Source: Trachelipus rathkii | Taxonomy: Eukaryota; Arthropoda; Malacostraca; Isopoda; Trachelipodidae | Assembly (NCBI GenBank): GCA_015478945.1 | Contig: JABUQX010018374.1 | Location: 20,001 to 84,000, forward strand | Direction of reading: 5' to 3' | Length of the DNA: 64,000 bases | In this document: positions 35,501 through 46,080 of the stretch, piece by piece | Layout: every line of letters begins with the position of its first letter | Position numbering within the stretch: the first letter of the stretch is position 1 | Translations under genes and position numbers: made by a program | Notes under the pieces: model-generated | What the model was told of the DNA's origin: nothing | The model's input: the letters and a program-made list of their open reading frames with translations, nothing else | Database searches by the model: none

Positions 35501-36617
35501 GGAAGAAAAAATCACCGAAGAAGTGTTAAAAGAAAGCTAATCAAATCGCGGAGCAACTGGGACTTATCTGAATATACCACGGATTTTGGTAGGCAGCAGC
35601 ACCGCAGCCAACATCCAGCAACAAATCCCACGGAGTTCTGGAGAAGATCGCCTTTAATAATCTGTATCTCACGATTCTATGAACCTCCTTCTTTGGAAAT
35701 TACGGTTTTTCCTACCGAAGAGGAGCGAGCGTGGTGTGTGCTGATTGACATATCTACATCCTTTCCGCTCATGCTACTCATAGCAATCGATGAGTTAAAG
35801 GGAAACGACAGTTCATTTTATAGGTTTTTACCACTTTAGAAGCGCATAGAAGAAAGCTAGAACCTTTTTGGCTTACAAAATTTGGCCGGACAAGAACTGA
35901 GTAGATGAAGAACTAAAAGATCTTGTTGTCTCCCAAGTCTTAAACAAGTCTTAAAACCTTTCTCCCGTCGACGAAAAAGGCTTGTGATGTATACTAACTC
36001 TCGCCCAGCCATGAACCACCAGTACAGTAGAACACTCCTTCCGTACCTTTGCGAAGATCAAGACTTGGACTGCCGACAAGTACTATGGAAGACGATAGGT
36101 TAAACGGGCTTGCCATGATGAGTGTACACAGGAAATTTGTGTTTTGACAATTATGATTATTTTTTCAAAACAATAGAATATCAAATTTTCGTTGAACCCA
36201 AGGAAATTACCTTTTTAATAATATCAATTTTGAAAAAACTGCTCTATATTGTGAATTTACCATCATTGCATATTGTATTGATATTCTGGTTGTTTTAAAA
36301 AATAATAACGACTGAAAGTTTGACTTTTGTCACTGCAAACTTAGTGTTTCACAAATGTTTCTTAGTTTATATAGTCTTCTTTCTTATAATACTAGATATA
36401 TATATTAGTTATATATACCCTATATATTACTATATATACTAATATACATATATAATATATATATAATATACTATAATATTAATATATATATATATATATA
36501 ATAAGCCTATCTACTTATATATAGTATATATATATATATATAATATATATATATTTATATTATAAAGTAATTAAATTTTAAGCTGCCCCCCCTTGCTTGG
36601 AAGCTGGCGACGCCCAT
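32567..36617 (+). mobile_element. Decayed hAT element with TGGGCGTC ends
   Basis: The left end starts TGGGCGTCTCAGGGGGGCTG. The right end read inward starts TGGGCGTCGCCAGCTTCC. Both then carry a GGGGGGCAGCT-type C/G run. A plus-strand hAT transposase remnant of the DUF4371/HATC type lies inside. Several AT arrays interrupt it (32,700-32,890, 33,485-33,700, 36,395-36,570). Flanks are AT repeat, so no target duplication can be read. Confidence 0.65.
34600..36130 (+). pseudogene. hAT transposase remnant (DUF4371/HATC type)
   Basis: In changing plus-strand frames I read EQLSIVLRYFDNESA near 34,750, which follows the catalytic-core D-E-A-T-D-I-S region of this family. A PSLCQTRWLEQHKCIRAFF block lies near 35,175. 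The closing HATC motif TSTVEHSFRTFAKIKTWTA is near 36,015-36,075, followed by R-L-N-G-L-A-like sequence. Stops and shifts break the frame many times. The order and spacing match the ZMYM-like branch of hAT proteins. The N-terminal finger was not found. Other open frames in the region are chance frames within this remnant. Confidence 0.7.
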
Positions 36618-36619
36618 CA

Positions 36620-36955
36620 AATATATATATATATACTATATATATATATATACTATGACTATATATTATATATATACTAAAATCCCTACAACACTATATA
36701 TATATATAGATATATATATATATATAATACCCTCACAATATATATATATTAATAACATATTATGCTCAATGTGTAATAATTCTATAGTAAACATATACTA
36801 TATACTATAAATATATAATATATACCTACCTATATTACACTATATATATGTATATACTTATATCATCAACCAAACCTATAACATACTTACGACTACCATA
36901 TATATATATATAACATCACAACCTGATATATTATATATATATATATATATATATC
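36620..36955. repeat. Degenerate AT-rich array
   Basis: AT arrays broken by short non-repeat words such as CTACAACAC and ACATACTTACGACTACC. The texture suggests a noisy assembly of a long AT tract. Confidence 0.7.
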
Positions 36956-37640
36956 ACTCCGGGATCACCAATGTTGTTTCTGGTTTGAAAACTATTGTTT
37001 CCTGCTTGAAAATTATTCTGTTTTCGGCATGAACTAATCTGTCTCCGGTGTATGTTACATATAATACCCCCAATTCGGAGGAAGGGTTTGTTTCCGTGTA
37101 GTTACGCACAATACCCCAATCTGGGGATAAGGGGAAGATTACAATACAGATATATATATAAAAAGAAAAACAAAAAAGAAGATTAAAATAGAGAAAAACA
37201 ATTTAGATAAAATAAAAAATCAATATAATAAATAATAATAATAATCATAATTTTAAGTTTAAAAAACTATTATAAATGAGTAAAAATGGAATATAATAAA
37301 TAATAATAATAATAAATTAATAATAATAATAATAATAATAATCCGCTATATCAGCATCTTCGAAAATAGATCGTCTTGGAAGATCTGGCGTGGAACTTGA
37401 GGTCCGAAAATCTCGCTAATACTTGAAGAATGGGTATCCTGTGCCTACTACTGTAAGCCTCTTGTCACTCCTAAGGTCATCAATATGAAGGGGTTATGGT
37501 CGCTGTTGAAGAACCACCTTCATTAGCTGAAGACTAGATGATGTTGAAGAGAGTGAGCGTTGTCGCGATGATTGGCGTTTCGTCCCGGGGCTGCTTTCGG
37601 ACTCATCGGTGGTGGTCGCAGCCCCTTCCACCAGACGCCA
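36951..37640 (-). mobile_element. Candidate hammerhead-bearing retroelement unit
   Basis: A block of non-AT sequence lies between two AT arrays. On the minus strand it begins with the hammerhead ribozyme. About 240 bp without an ORF, a (TTA)n region (37,200-37,345) and a short tandem pair (GGGGTATTATATGTAAC and GGGGTATTGTGCGTAAC units) follow, and it ends ATCCCGGAGTG. The size and ribozyme at one end fit a retrozyme or a Penelope-like terminal repeat. A second ribozyme copy, expected for a complete unit, was not found. Confidence 0.45.
37573..37640 (-). ncRNA. Type III hammerhead ribozyme with loop-loop pseudoknot
   Basis: Read on the minus strand from 37,640. Stem III is TGGCGT paired with ACGCCA (6 bp, including the A-U next to the core). 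The cleavage site is GUC, after C at 37,634. Stem I is TGGTGG with CCACCA. The core is CCGATGA, stem II is GTCC with GGAC, and GAAA closes the core. Loop I holds GGGGCTGC and loop II holds GCAGCCCC, a perfect 8-bp tertiary pairing like that which stabilises natural hammerheads. The only departure is C instead of U at core position 4 (CUGAUGA expected), which should lower activity. All pairings fall within 68 nt of an otherwise AT-rich region, so chance is very unlikely. Confidence 0.88.
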
Positions 37641-38474
37641 CAATATATTATATATATATTATAATATATTATATAATGTACTATCATATATATATTATTA
37701 TTAATATAGATATATAATATTAGTATAATATATAGTATATATATATATAGTATATATTATATATATATAATATTATATATGGTCAAAGGTTACTTAACGG
37801 CCACACGGAGAGGGAGATCGGATAATTTTTAACCTATTACATTATATTTGTATATTAAGATCTTGAGGTAATATATACTAATATAATTTTTATTATATAA
37901 TATTTTTTTAAATTTATAATACTATTATATATATATAATACTATATATATATATAAAGTATATATATATCATATGCGACAAAAGTCTAGTTATCTGACAC
38001 TTTTGATCTAAAGTGGTAAAATTCTTTTAGATTTTTAACTTATTATAAATGAAAGGTAAATTCAAAACAAGAATGTAAAAATCGTAGGGAAATGTCTTTT
38101 TAAGTTATAATTAAAAAAAATACTAACCTACCTACTCTTGTAGGTTTTACTTTACTCGGCGGAGGAATATTTTAGGAAAATTTTGCCGACTTTTTCAATA
38201 TACTCGGTGTCAGTCTTAACTTGAAACTCCTCGGGGGAAGGTGTGCTTCATTTGTCTCGAAAATGCAGTTTTTTTTAAATGAAAATGATATAATATTTGC
38301 GTATTTACACATGAAAGGGTTAAATAAATAAAAAAAAGTCTCATTAAATTAAGTTTAAGAAAAAATTGTTCGATTATAAGTTCTTTTAAGTTGCTAATTA
38401 TAAATTGTTAAGAATATACCAAAAACATCTTTTTCGACGCCCGCCATTATGTTTTGTCGATGGACCTTTTTTAC
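37641..38474. other. AT arrays and unassigned sequence
   Basis: AT arrays at 37,645-37,780 and 37,868-37,975. The motif GGTTACTTAACGGCCACACGG at about 37,790 resembles the end of the foldback element at 39,209 and, inverted, the sequence at about 32,672-32,695. No gene recognised. Confidence 0.5.
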
Positions 38475-39052
38475 GGTAATAGTTACCCCAAAAAAATAGT
38501 ATATATCTCTATGGAACATAAATAGATTTTATAGTTGTTAATTTAAGTTGTATATACTATATATAGTATATATATAGATAATATACTATATATATATAAT
38601 ATATATATATATATATAACTATATATATAATATATATATATATTATTTCTTAAGTAAATACACCTTTTTAGGGGCTTCGAGCCGACGGGGAGCAGAAGGG
38701 GGGACGATTTCCATACCCCGTAGGGGAGGGGGCGGAGGAACCCCCGCGACACCCACCGAATACCCAAAGAGCGGGGGTTCCGGAGACCCTTCCCGGAGGG
38801 GGGGGAAATAGTCCTACCCTGTCGATTCCCCGGAAGGCCGAGAGACCCCGACTCCTGCCACATCTTTGCGGTTTACCCTTGGGGTATTCCTCTTAGTTAA
38901 AAAAAAAATATAAAAAAATAAAAACTGACGGAGTCGGTAAAACGCGGTAACAGGGTCCTTAGTATATATTTGAATCTTCAAATCCCTATAATAGAAAGTC
39001 TATTTATGGTCCATAAGATACCCTGTACTATTTTTTGGAGGGTAACGAGTAC
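38475..39052. mobile_element. Foldback element A with GC-rich hairpin core
   Basis: Arms at 38,475-38,540 and 38,995-39,052 are imperfect inverted repeats sharing ATGGAACATAAATAGA-like and GTTACCCCAAAAAAATAGTA-like blocks. Between them, after an AT array (38,552-38,645), is a GC-rich core at 38,655-38,885 with an 11-bp perfect stem: GGAACCCCCGC at 38,737-38,747 pairs with 38,771-38,781. The core recurs in element B. Confidence 0.6.
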
Positions 39053-39084
39053 CGTTCAAAAGGTCAATAAATAGACTTTTCTCC

Positions 39085-39205
39085 AATACGATATAATATT
39101 TATATAATATTATAATATATATAATATATATATAGTATATATATATATATATATAGTATATATATATATATATATAAATATATATAATATATATATATAG
39201 TATGG
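39085..39205. repeat. Imperfect AT microsatellite
   Basis: AT array between the two foldback elements. Confidence 0.9.
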
Positions 39206-39208
39206 ACA

Positions 39209-39840
39209 AAGTTATTAACGCCCACACGGAAACGGGCGCTTCGGATTCAAAAAAAGAAATTTTCACAGTAGCATCTATGATACATAAATAGATGTTCTAG
39301 GGGTCGAAATGAAATTTTTTCCTTTTTTTTTTTTTTTTTTTTACTTGTTTCTAAATCTCTTTATATATTTATTATTTGAAAAGGTATTACACGCAATGTA
39401 GGGGGCAGCCGACGGTGAACACAGGGGGGGGAACGTTTTCCATACTCCGTTAGGGAGGGGCGGAGGAACCCCCGCGACACCCAAATTACCAAAGAGCGGG
39501 GGTTCGGAAGACCCTCCCCGGAGGGGGGGAAATAGTTTCCTACACACCGTTAGTTCCACCGAAAGGCCCGAGAGACCCGACTCCTACCATCGGTGCGGCA
39601 TACCCTTGGGTATTATTTTACATTTTCCTAACAAATTTTACCAGGATTCCAAAAATGTATTCCTGTTCGCTGTAGCTATTGTAGTTTTTGAGATATGATT
39701 GTTTTTCTTTTGTTTTTTCTTTTTGTGGTTGCATTTCGACCCTTAAACGTCTATTTATGTATCATAGAAATGGCAGTGTGTGTGTGAAAAAATTTTTTTT
39801 TAGATCCGAGCTCCCGTGTCCGTGTTCGGGCGCTTAACAG
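39209..39840. mobile_element. Foldback element B with GC-rich hairpin core
   Basis: Arms at 39,209-39,320 and 39,730-39,840 are imperfect inverted repeats of about 110 bp (GTTATTAACGCCC outside, ATGATACATAAATAGA inside). The core at 39,392-39,605 matches element A in the same orientation, with a 10-bp perfect stem at 39,466-39,475 and 39,496-39,505 and a loop of different length. The length of about 630 bp and lack of ORF suggest a MITE-like foldback element. Confidence 0.65.
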
Positions 39841-39843
39841 TAC

Positions 39844-40203
39844 ACTGTTTACCTATAATACCTACATATTATATAAATATATTATTATATATATAACTAT
39901 ATATATAACGTAATATAATATATATATATATATATAATACTATAATATATATATATATATATATAAACTTAATATATTAATACAATATATATAATATATA
40001 CTATAACCTATATATATATAATAATATATATATAATATATATATATATGAGAATATATATATATAATATATATTATATATAATATATATTATATATATAT
40101 ATATATATATAACTTTAATATATAATAGTTATATATTATATATATATATAGTATAATGCCATATATATATATTATATATATAATATATATTATATATATA
40201 TCA
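39844..40203. repeat. Degenerate AT array
   Basis: About 360 bp of AT repeat with irregular interruptions. Confidence 0.85.
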
Positions 40204-40494
40204 TAGTTAGCGTTAGTATTAAACCGTATACTGTAAAATATCTAACAACTGCTCATTTTTTAAGAATGCAAATAAATCTTGTTATATTTATCTCTGCCGC
40301 TGTAAAATAAAAAAAACATCGTACATCCCTAACACTTTGTTATTTTATTATTATTTTTTTATTTTATATTAGTTTTAATTATTTGACTTTTTCATAACTG
40401 ATAATTGCCCCTGATTCAAAAATGTATTCAATTTTAGTGTAGCTATCGCTGTTTTTTAACTATGTAGCGTCGCCTAATCTGGAGGCGTAAGTAT

Positions 40495-40680
40495 ATGATA
40501 TATATATAATATATACTATAATATACATATATATACTATATTATTATATATACTATATATATATATATATATATATATACTATACTATATATATATATTA
40601 TATTATATATATTATATATATATACTATATATATATATATATATACTATTAGATATATTCTATTATAATATATCAAATTA
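40495..40680. repeat. Degenerate AT array
   Basis: AT repeat with ACT and AGAT interruptions. Before it, 40,405-40,490 repeats the sequence at 39,635-39,720 in imperfect form. Confidence 0.8.
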
Positions 40681-41432
40681 TAATACGGATTTATAAATAT
40701 TGGCAGATGATTTTGACACTTTTGCTAACGAAATTTAGGAAATGCTAAAAAGTTGTTCGATTATGTCATTTTAGCACAAATTTAGTAAAATGCTAACGAA
40801 ACGCTAGTAATTTCCTAAATTCTGTAGGGTTGCTCTTTCCCGTGCTTACCGAATTAGGAAAATGCTAACGAAAAAATAAATTGTAAACAAAAGATTGCCG
40901 GCGTAGTAGTCTCGTTGATTTGCATGAATGTCCTTCATTCATAAAATTAGCTCTAAATCTTCTAATTCTATCCAAATCGATAAACTCGCATCACAATAGC
41001 TTGATCAATTATTTGTAAGTAAAAAGACCATTATGGTTATTTATTTTTATTTATTATTCCAAAATACACAAACTCCAGTAGAACAGCTGATCAAAATTAT
41101 TGTAAAGCAATCGGTCGATTAATGCCCTAAATTCGTGCGAAAACTGATTCAGCATTTCTTCATCGCTGTTCTAGGCACAATGCCAAAATGGGGAAAACGC
41201 CTATATCGAAATAATCGAATATCGTATATTTTTGTCTGGCGATTAATATCGAAGGCGATATGATATTTTTTCTTAAATATCGATATATCGATTTATCGAT
41301 GATTTTTTAGGATATCGGCGGCATCCCTTAATCAGTACCGAAACATTAGATTATTATGGGCGTGACTGGGACAGTCTAGATAGGCCTCATGCGGCTTCTG
41401 AATTATTAGTGGTTACTTTATTGTAATATTTG

Positions 41433-42202
41433 GGGCCTGGTTCGTAATAACCCCCCTTCGATATTTTAATCGATATAATATCGAATTTTAATTTATAAAA
41501 TTTAAACATTGTCGAGGTTTTTTTTTTATAATTTTTTATAAAATGTGAACAATGTTACTATATTTTTTTATTATGTTTTTAAAATACATTTCAAATTTTA
41601 TTTTAATAAATAAAAGATATATTTCACATACATTTATCGTTTCTGAACATAAGCATAAAATTATCTAGTATACATCTATATTATTTTGGTGGCTAAAATT
41701 TAACAATATCACAAAGGATTTTGTTCAAATAAATCTTTATCTTTGTTTTGTTTCCTCCACATGAATTCAAACAAATAGCTGTCAAGTGAATGTCTATAGC
41801 TGTTCCACATTTCCTTTTATTTGCGTTGTTTCGCCTGAAAACCATAATGATTCAATTCTTTCTGTGGTGATCGAGCCAATTCCAGTTTGACAAAGTTTGC
41901 TAGGAATTGATTAACAGGATAGTGCCGAGATTTCATTTTTGCGAATCTTGTCGATATCCTTATATGCAAAGCCCACGAGTCAGATATTATATTAATGTTT
42001 CTTCCTTCGATATGCTTCTCAATTTCTTTTAGTAGAACTTTTAATAATTTTTTTAAAAAAATAAAAAATACAGTGAAGTTACTTCACATTTTATCAAAAA
42101 AGTATAAAAAAAATCGATAATGTTTAAATTTATCAATAAATAAAATATATCGATATTATATTGATTTAAAATATCAAGGGGGGGTTATTACGAACCAGGC
42201 CC
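41433..42202 (-). mobile_element. Merlin-family DNA transposon, internally deleted
   Basis: The ends are inverted repeats of about 80-85 bp starting GGGCCTGGTTCGTAATAACC. They are flanked by a perfect 8-bp target duplication, AATATTTG (41,425-41,432 and 42,203-42,210). The element is 770 bp and holds only the C-terminal part of an ISXO2-like transposase. The TSD length and transposase type agree with Merlin. Confidence 0.85.
41715..42040 (-). pseudogene. Merlin transposase C-terminal fragment
   Basis: A single minus-strand frame with one internal TAA reads NINIISDSWALHIR, carrying the Asp of the S-D-x-W motif of ISXO2-like DDE transposases. It continues with SRHYPVNQFLANFVK (the V-N-H-S-x-x-F-V block in altered form) and, past the stop, with MWNSYRHSLDSYLFEFMWRK, the usual closing L-x-x-Y-L-x-E-F-M-W-R motif. 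The N-terminal half is missing, so the copy is non-autonomous. Its position inside perfect terminal repeats confirms the assignment. Confidence 0.78.
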
Positions 42203-42821
42203 AATATTTGTATGGTTGACTGGGGTCCCCCATGCTGGGCTTGCTTAATTTATTAAATACTATTCAATTAAATTACAATAATTATTAAAAATTTATTTCT
42301 TTCATTATTTTGATGGGTTGACTGGGACATTCTAGGCAGGGGCCAATGCGGCTTCTCAATTATTAATTTTTATTGGTCGACTGGAACAGTCTAAAAAGGA
42401 CCATGCGGCTTCTTAAGTATTATTATTTTTAATTATTAATTATATATTGGTTGACTGTGACATGCAGTCTAGATACGGGCCCATACGGCTTCTTACAGTA
42501 TTACTTCTTATTTATTATTATTTATGGTAGCTGGGACATTCTGAGGGGCCAGATGCGGCTTCCTTAATTAGTTAATTTTGATTGGTTGACTGGGACAGTC
42601 TAAATAGGATCATGCGGCGGCTGCTTCTCAAGTATTATTCTTATTATTATGGTACTGACCTGGGAACATTCTAGAGTTATTGCAAGCTTCTTAATTATTA
42701 TTTGGGAATAATAATATTAAGAAGCCGTGCATTTAACTCTCTGATGAATGTATCAGTCAAACCAACAGTACTACTATAGTATTTCTACTAAATGTATATA
42801 CATTAACATTAGTAGATGTGA

Positions 42822-42948
42822 TATATATTATATAAGGTATATATATATATATTATATATATGTATTATATTACTATATATATCATATATATTATCATCAT
42901 ATACTATATATACTATAGATATAATTATATATATATATATATAGATAT
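42822..42948. repeat. Degenerate AT array
   Basis: AT repeat with CATCATA interruptions. Confidence 0.8.
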
Positions 42949-43168
42949 AAAAAACATACCTTTTTAACGTGCTTTATTCCCCTATGCAGGGGGTAACACG
43001 CGGGGAACCATAGGAAATCGAACTTTAAGGCCGGCTATCCCAAACCAGCCGCCACCACATGCGTGTTCGCAGTCAAGTTTTTAATTCTTGCCCCCAGGTA
43101 GATAAAAACCCAACTGCTACGCGGCAGGATTTGAACCAGCGTCCTCCTCTCGTATGAGAGGCCGGTGA
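42949..43168 (-). mobile_element. tRNA-derived SINE-like element
   Basis: On the minus strand, a tRNA-like head has an anticodon-arm-like CCTCTCATACGAGAGG and a clear B box, GGTTCAAATCC. It is followed by a body of about 150 bp and a T/A-rich end. It differs from the SINE family at 397. The A box is not obvious, so it may be 5'-truncated. Confidence 0.5.
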
Positions 43169-43524
43169 CGTATATATCATACTATATATATATTATATAT
43201 AATTTATATATCTATAACTATATATATATATACTACTAATCATAAAGTGTATATATACTATTCTATATAATATATATATAATATACTCATACCATGTGGT
43301 GTGTGTATACAACTTTGAGGCAAAATTTGCCACCAAAAAGTAAAACAATATAAAATACATAGTAGAGATAATATAAGTACTATATACTGTGTGAAATTTG
43401 TAATTAGCTCACATTCCCAACACAATTTATTTTTTAGTTAAGTATTTTTAATATTATCATGGTTAAAATTTCTTAAGAGTGAGTCTATTATTTTATAGAA
43501 ATGTAAAGAGGAAGATGCCTTTTA

Positions 43525-44640
43525 AAAATGAGAAGACATTTGTTTGTTATTAACCCATGCATCACAACATTGCTTATTATTCGACATATGAGAAATCGAG
43601 ACATGACTTTCTTTCGAAAACACCGTTGGAAATTTTAATTTTTGAAAGACATATATCCGCAATTTCTCTATCTATCCTGATCTATGTTCTTCGATATAAT
43701 TTGACATAGGTATATTTATAAACATATAAATTATTTCATTCAAATCATTTTATTTTTTCAATTATGTGGTTGTTTTAATGTTGTGTGTGTGTGCATGTAG
43801 TGTACGATGTTGTGGTGTGTGTGTGTCGCTGTGTGTGTGTGTGCCGCGCGCGCGCGCTTTTAGCGGTAAAATTTGTCTCCAATAAGTAAGACAAACATAT
43901 GGACTCGTATGTAACAAAAGTTTATTTTTATAATCAACCAAATATTTTGAAGAAAAATGCCTATTTATATATATATTACGTATAGTTAGCCATTGACCTA
44001 TATGAGAGAATACTTATAGTATGGAAATATGTAGTAGAACTTTTTGATATAATAATATATTATATAAAGTTTTTAATATTATATATAATATAATATATAC
44101 TATATATATAACGTATATATATATAGCATATATAATAGTATATATATATATAATGCTATGATATATTTTTGTATAATATAATATATAGTATATAAATAAA
44201 TCACTACTACTATATAATATAGTATAGGTAAAGTACTCTAAATATAATATATTACTAATATACTATATATTATATATATATATTACTATAATATATATAT
44301 ATATATACTATTATATAGCTATATATATATAATACTATATACATATATATATATATTTATATATATTATATATATATATATATTATATATATAACTATAT
44401 ATATATACTATTATATATATATATATATAAAAATGTTCGAAAGCGCCATAAAGAGGGAACTGACATTTAAGTTGGAGTTGAGATATTTGTTTATTATTAA
44501 CCAATCACAACGTTGCTTACATTTCAATGTAGGCAAATCAAGGCGTGACTTTCTTACGAAAACAGCTGTTGAAAATTTGAATTTTGTAGTTCATATCAGC
44601 AATTTGTCCGATAATTTCCCAATCAATATGACCTACCGTA
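43525..44640. repeat. Diverged direct repeat pair of about 190 bp
   Basis: 43,525-43,720 and 44,435-44,640 share ATTTGTTTGTTATTAACC, CACAACATTGCTT and GACTTTCTTACGAAAACA-like blocks. A TG/CG alternating tract (43,778-43,857) and degenerate AT arrays (44,050-44,430) lie between. No gene recognised. Confidence 0.55.
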
Positions 44641-44814
44641 TGTAAAAATATTTATACTGTGGGTTATCTTAAGCAACTGTTTGAGGTAAAACTTCAAGAG
44701 AATGGTTACACTGAACTCTCGATATATATTTATATATTTTAAAGCGTAGACTCCCGTAGGTACATCGGCGACATATGTTACAACTAAGCAAATTCATCGG
44801 TTACATATGTTACA

Positions 44815-45240
44815 GTTTTATGACCTAATTAGGACTCCTAAGTTAATTTAGGCGCAAGTGTAGAGGTATTATATCAGTAGCATAGTAAAAGTTTTAAGCA
44901 CAGGCTTAATTTCCAAGCGCATACTTCTGTAAGTACAAAAACTGAAACTAAGCAGCAAATAATTTCAAGAAATTAATTTCCATTTAAAAAAAAAAATCAT
45001 GACCCAATTCGGATTCCTGCGTTAATTTACTCAAATGGTTGAACATCCAAGCTTATTTTATAGGGACAGATGTAACCAAGCAAGATAAATACTCTTACAT
45101 GATCTTGCATATTATTAATTATCTCATGGCCTAATTGTGACTCCTGTGTTAATATAGCCAACTGTTTGAGGTATTATATAAGTTGAAAGGTAATATTTGT
45201 GCACTAATACTTAATTAATTTCGAAGAGCAGTTGAAACTT
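44815..45240. repeat. Degenerate triplicated sequence
   Basis: Three units start TGACCTAATTAGGACTCC (44,820), TGACCCAATTCGGATTCC (45,000) and TGGCCTAATTGTGACTCC (45,125), each continuing into GTTAATTTA-like sequence and, in two of them, GTTTGAGGTATTATAT-like text. Confidence 0.55.
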
Positions 45241-46080
45241 TGAAACATATTTTAAAACAAAATGTCACTTAATTGCTACTTTAAATTTTAGTTCTTGGTC
45301 CAAAACTCGTTGAATTAAGCTCTTTAATGAATTCTAGTAGGATAAGGCCACAGGAATATATAACCTCCATACCAGAGGGAAAACATATACCATTAAATGC
45401 TGACATGCGTCGAAACCATATGTTTGAAAATGAACAACAAGTCAAAGTGGGGAAAATAGTTGCACGTTCAAACACCTGCAGGTGGAGTATTTGAAAGAAT
45501 GAACATGAACATAGCAGTTAAGTAGGTCTCAAGAGTTGAATTGAATGGGAAGCCTAGTCATAAAAGCCCGCAGCAAAGACGGAGGTGTGTGACTAGAGTT
45601 CAGGAGATCAGTCTATTGTGATAGCGACAGAATTTCTAATTTTATATGCGTTAGCTTCCTTAATGAACTTGTTGATCCTCGTAATATGGAGCCATGCACA
45701 AAACAATCATTTGATTGAAAAGAAAGAAGAGAGTAAGTAACCCTTCAAGAAGAGGGAACTCTCCAAAAATGAAAGTTAAACCTCCCTCTGTACATAAACT
45801 AATTGTGGTAGTATGAAGAATAAAGTTTGAGGTTAGATCCTCAGAACCACTAAGTTTGGTGCAAAGCATTTCCAGCAGCAGATTTGATTGTGATTAGGCT
45901 GCTCAAGAATATTTTAAACCATCCTTAAGTCTCTTACTTTTTTATTTTAAAAAATAAAAAGCTTATTAGCTTTTATATTTATTTTTTCTAGGGATAATAT
46001 TTTCATTCCAAAGTTGATGGGTTATATTTGTCTAATTAAGATTTTAACCACCTTTTCTAAAGCTGGTAGAGTTTATTTAC
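45241..46080. other. Stretch without a recognisable gene
   Basis: Short open frames of 64-69 codons on the minus strand lack recognisable motifs. Confidence 0.45.

Larger units (their letters stand above)
30778..41330. mobile_element. Nested composite bounded by hAT-like ends
   Basis: The left tip TTAGGGATGGCC (30,778) and right tip GGCATCCCTTA (41,330) are imperfect inverted repeats, both followed inward by TATCGATA repeats. They are flanked by the same 7 bp, ATCAGTA (30,771-30,777 and 41,331-41,337), close to the 8-bp duplication of hAT. If correct, the other elements between them are later insertions. No transposase matching these ends was recognised inside. Confidence 0.45.
41345..42700 (+). 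repeat. Tandem array of LINE tail units, split by a Merlin element
   Basis: Units of about 70-75 bp carry GGTTGACTGGGACAGTCTA followed by ATGCGGCTTCTTAATTATTA. One and a half units lie left of the Merlin insertion and about six lie at 42,300-42,700. The same sequence occurs singly as the 3' tail of LINE copies at 29.8, 46.55 and 47.2 kb, so the array is an amplified LINE 3' end. Confidence 0.75.
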
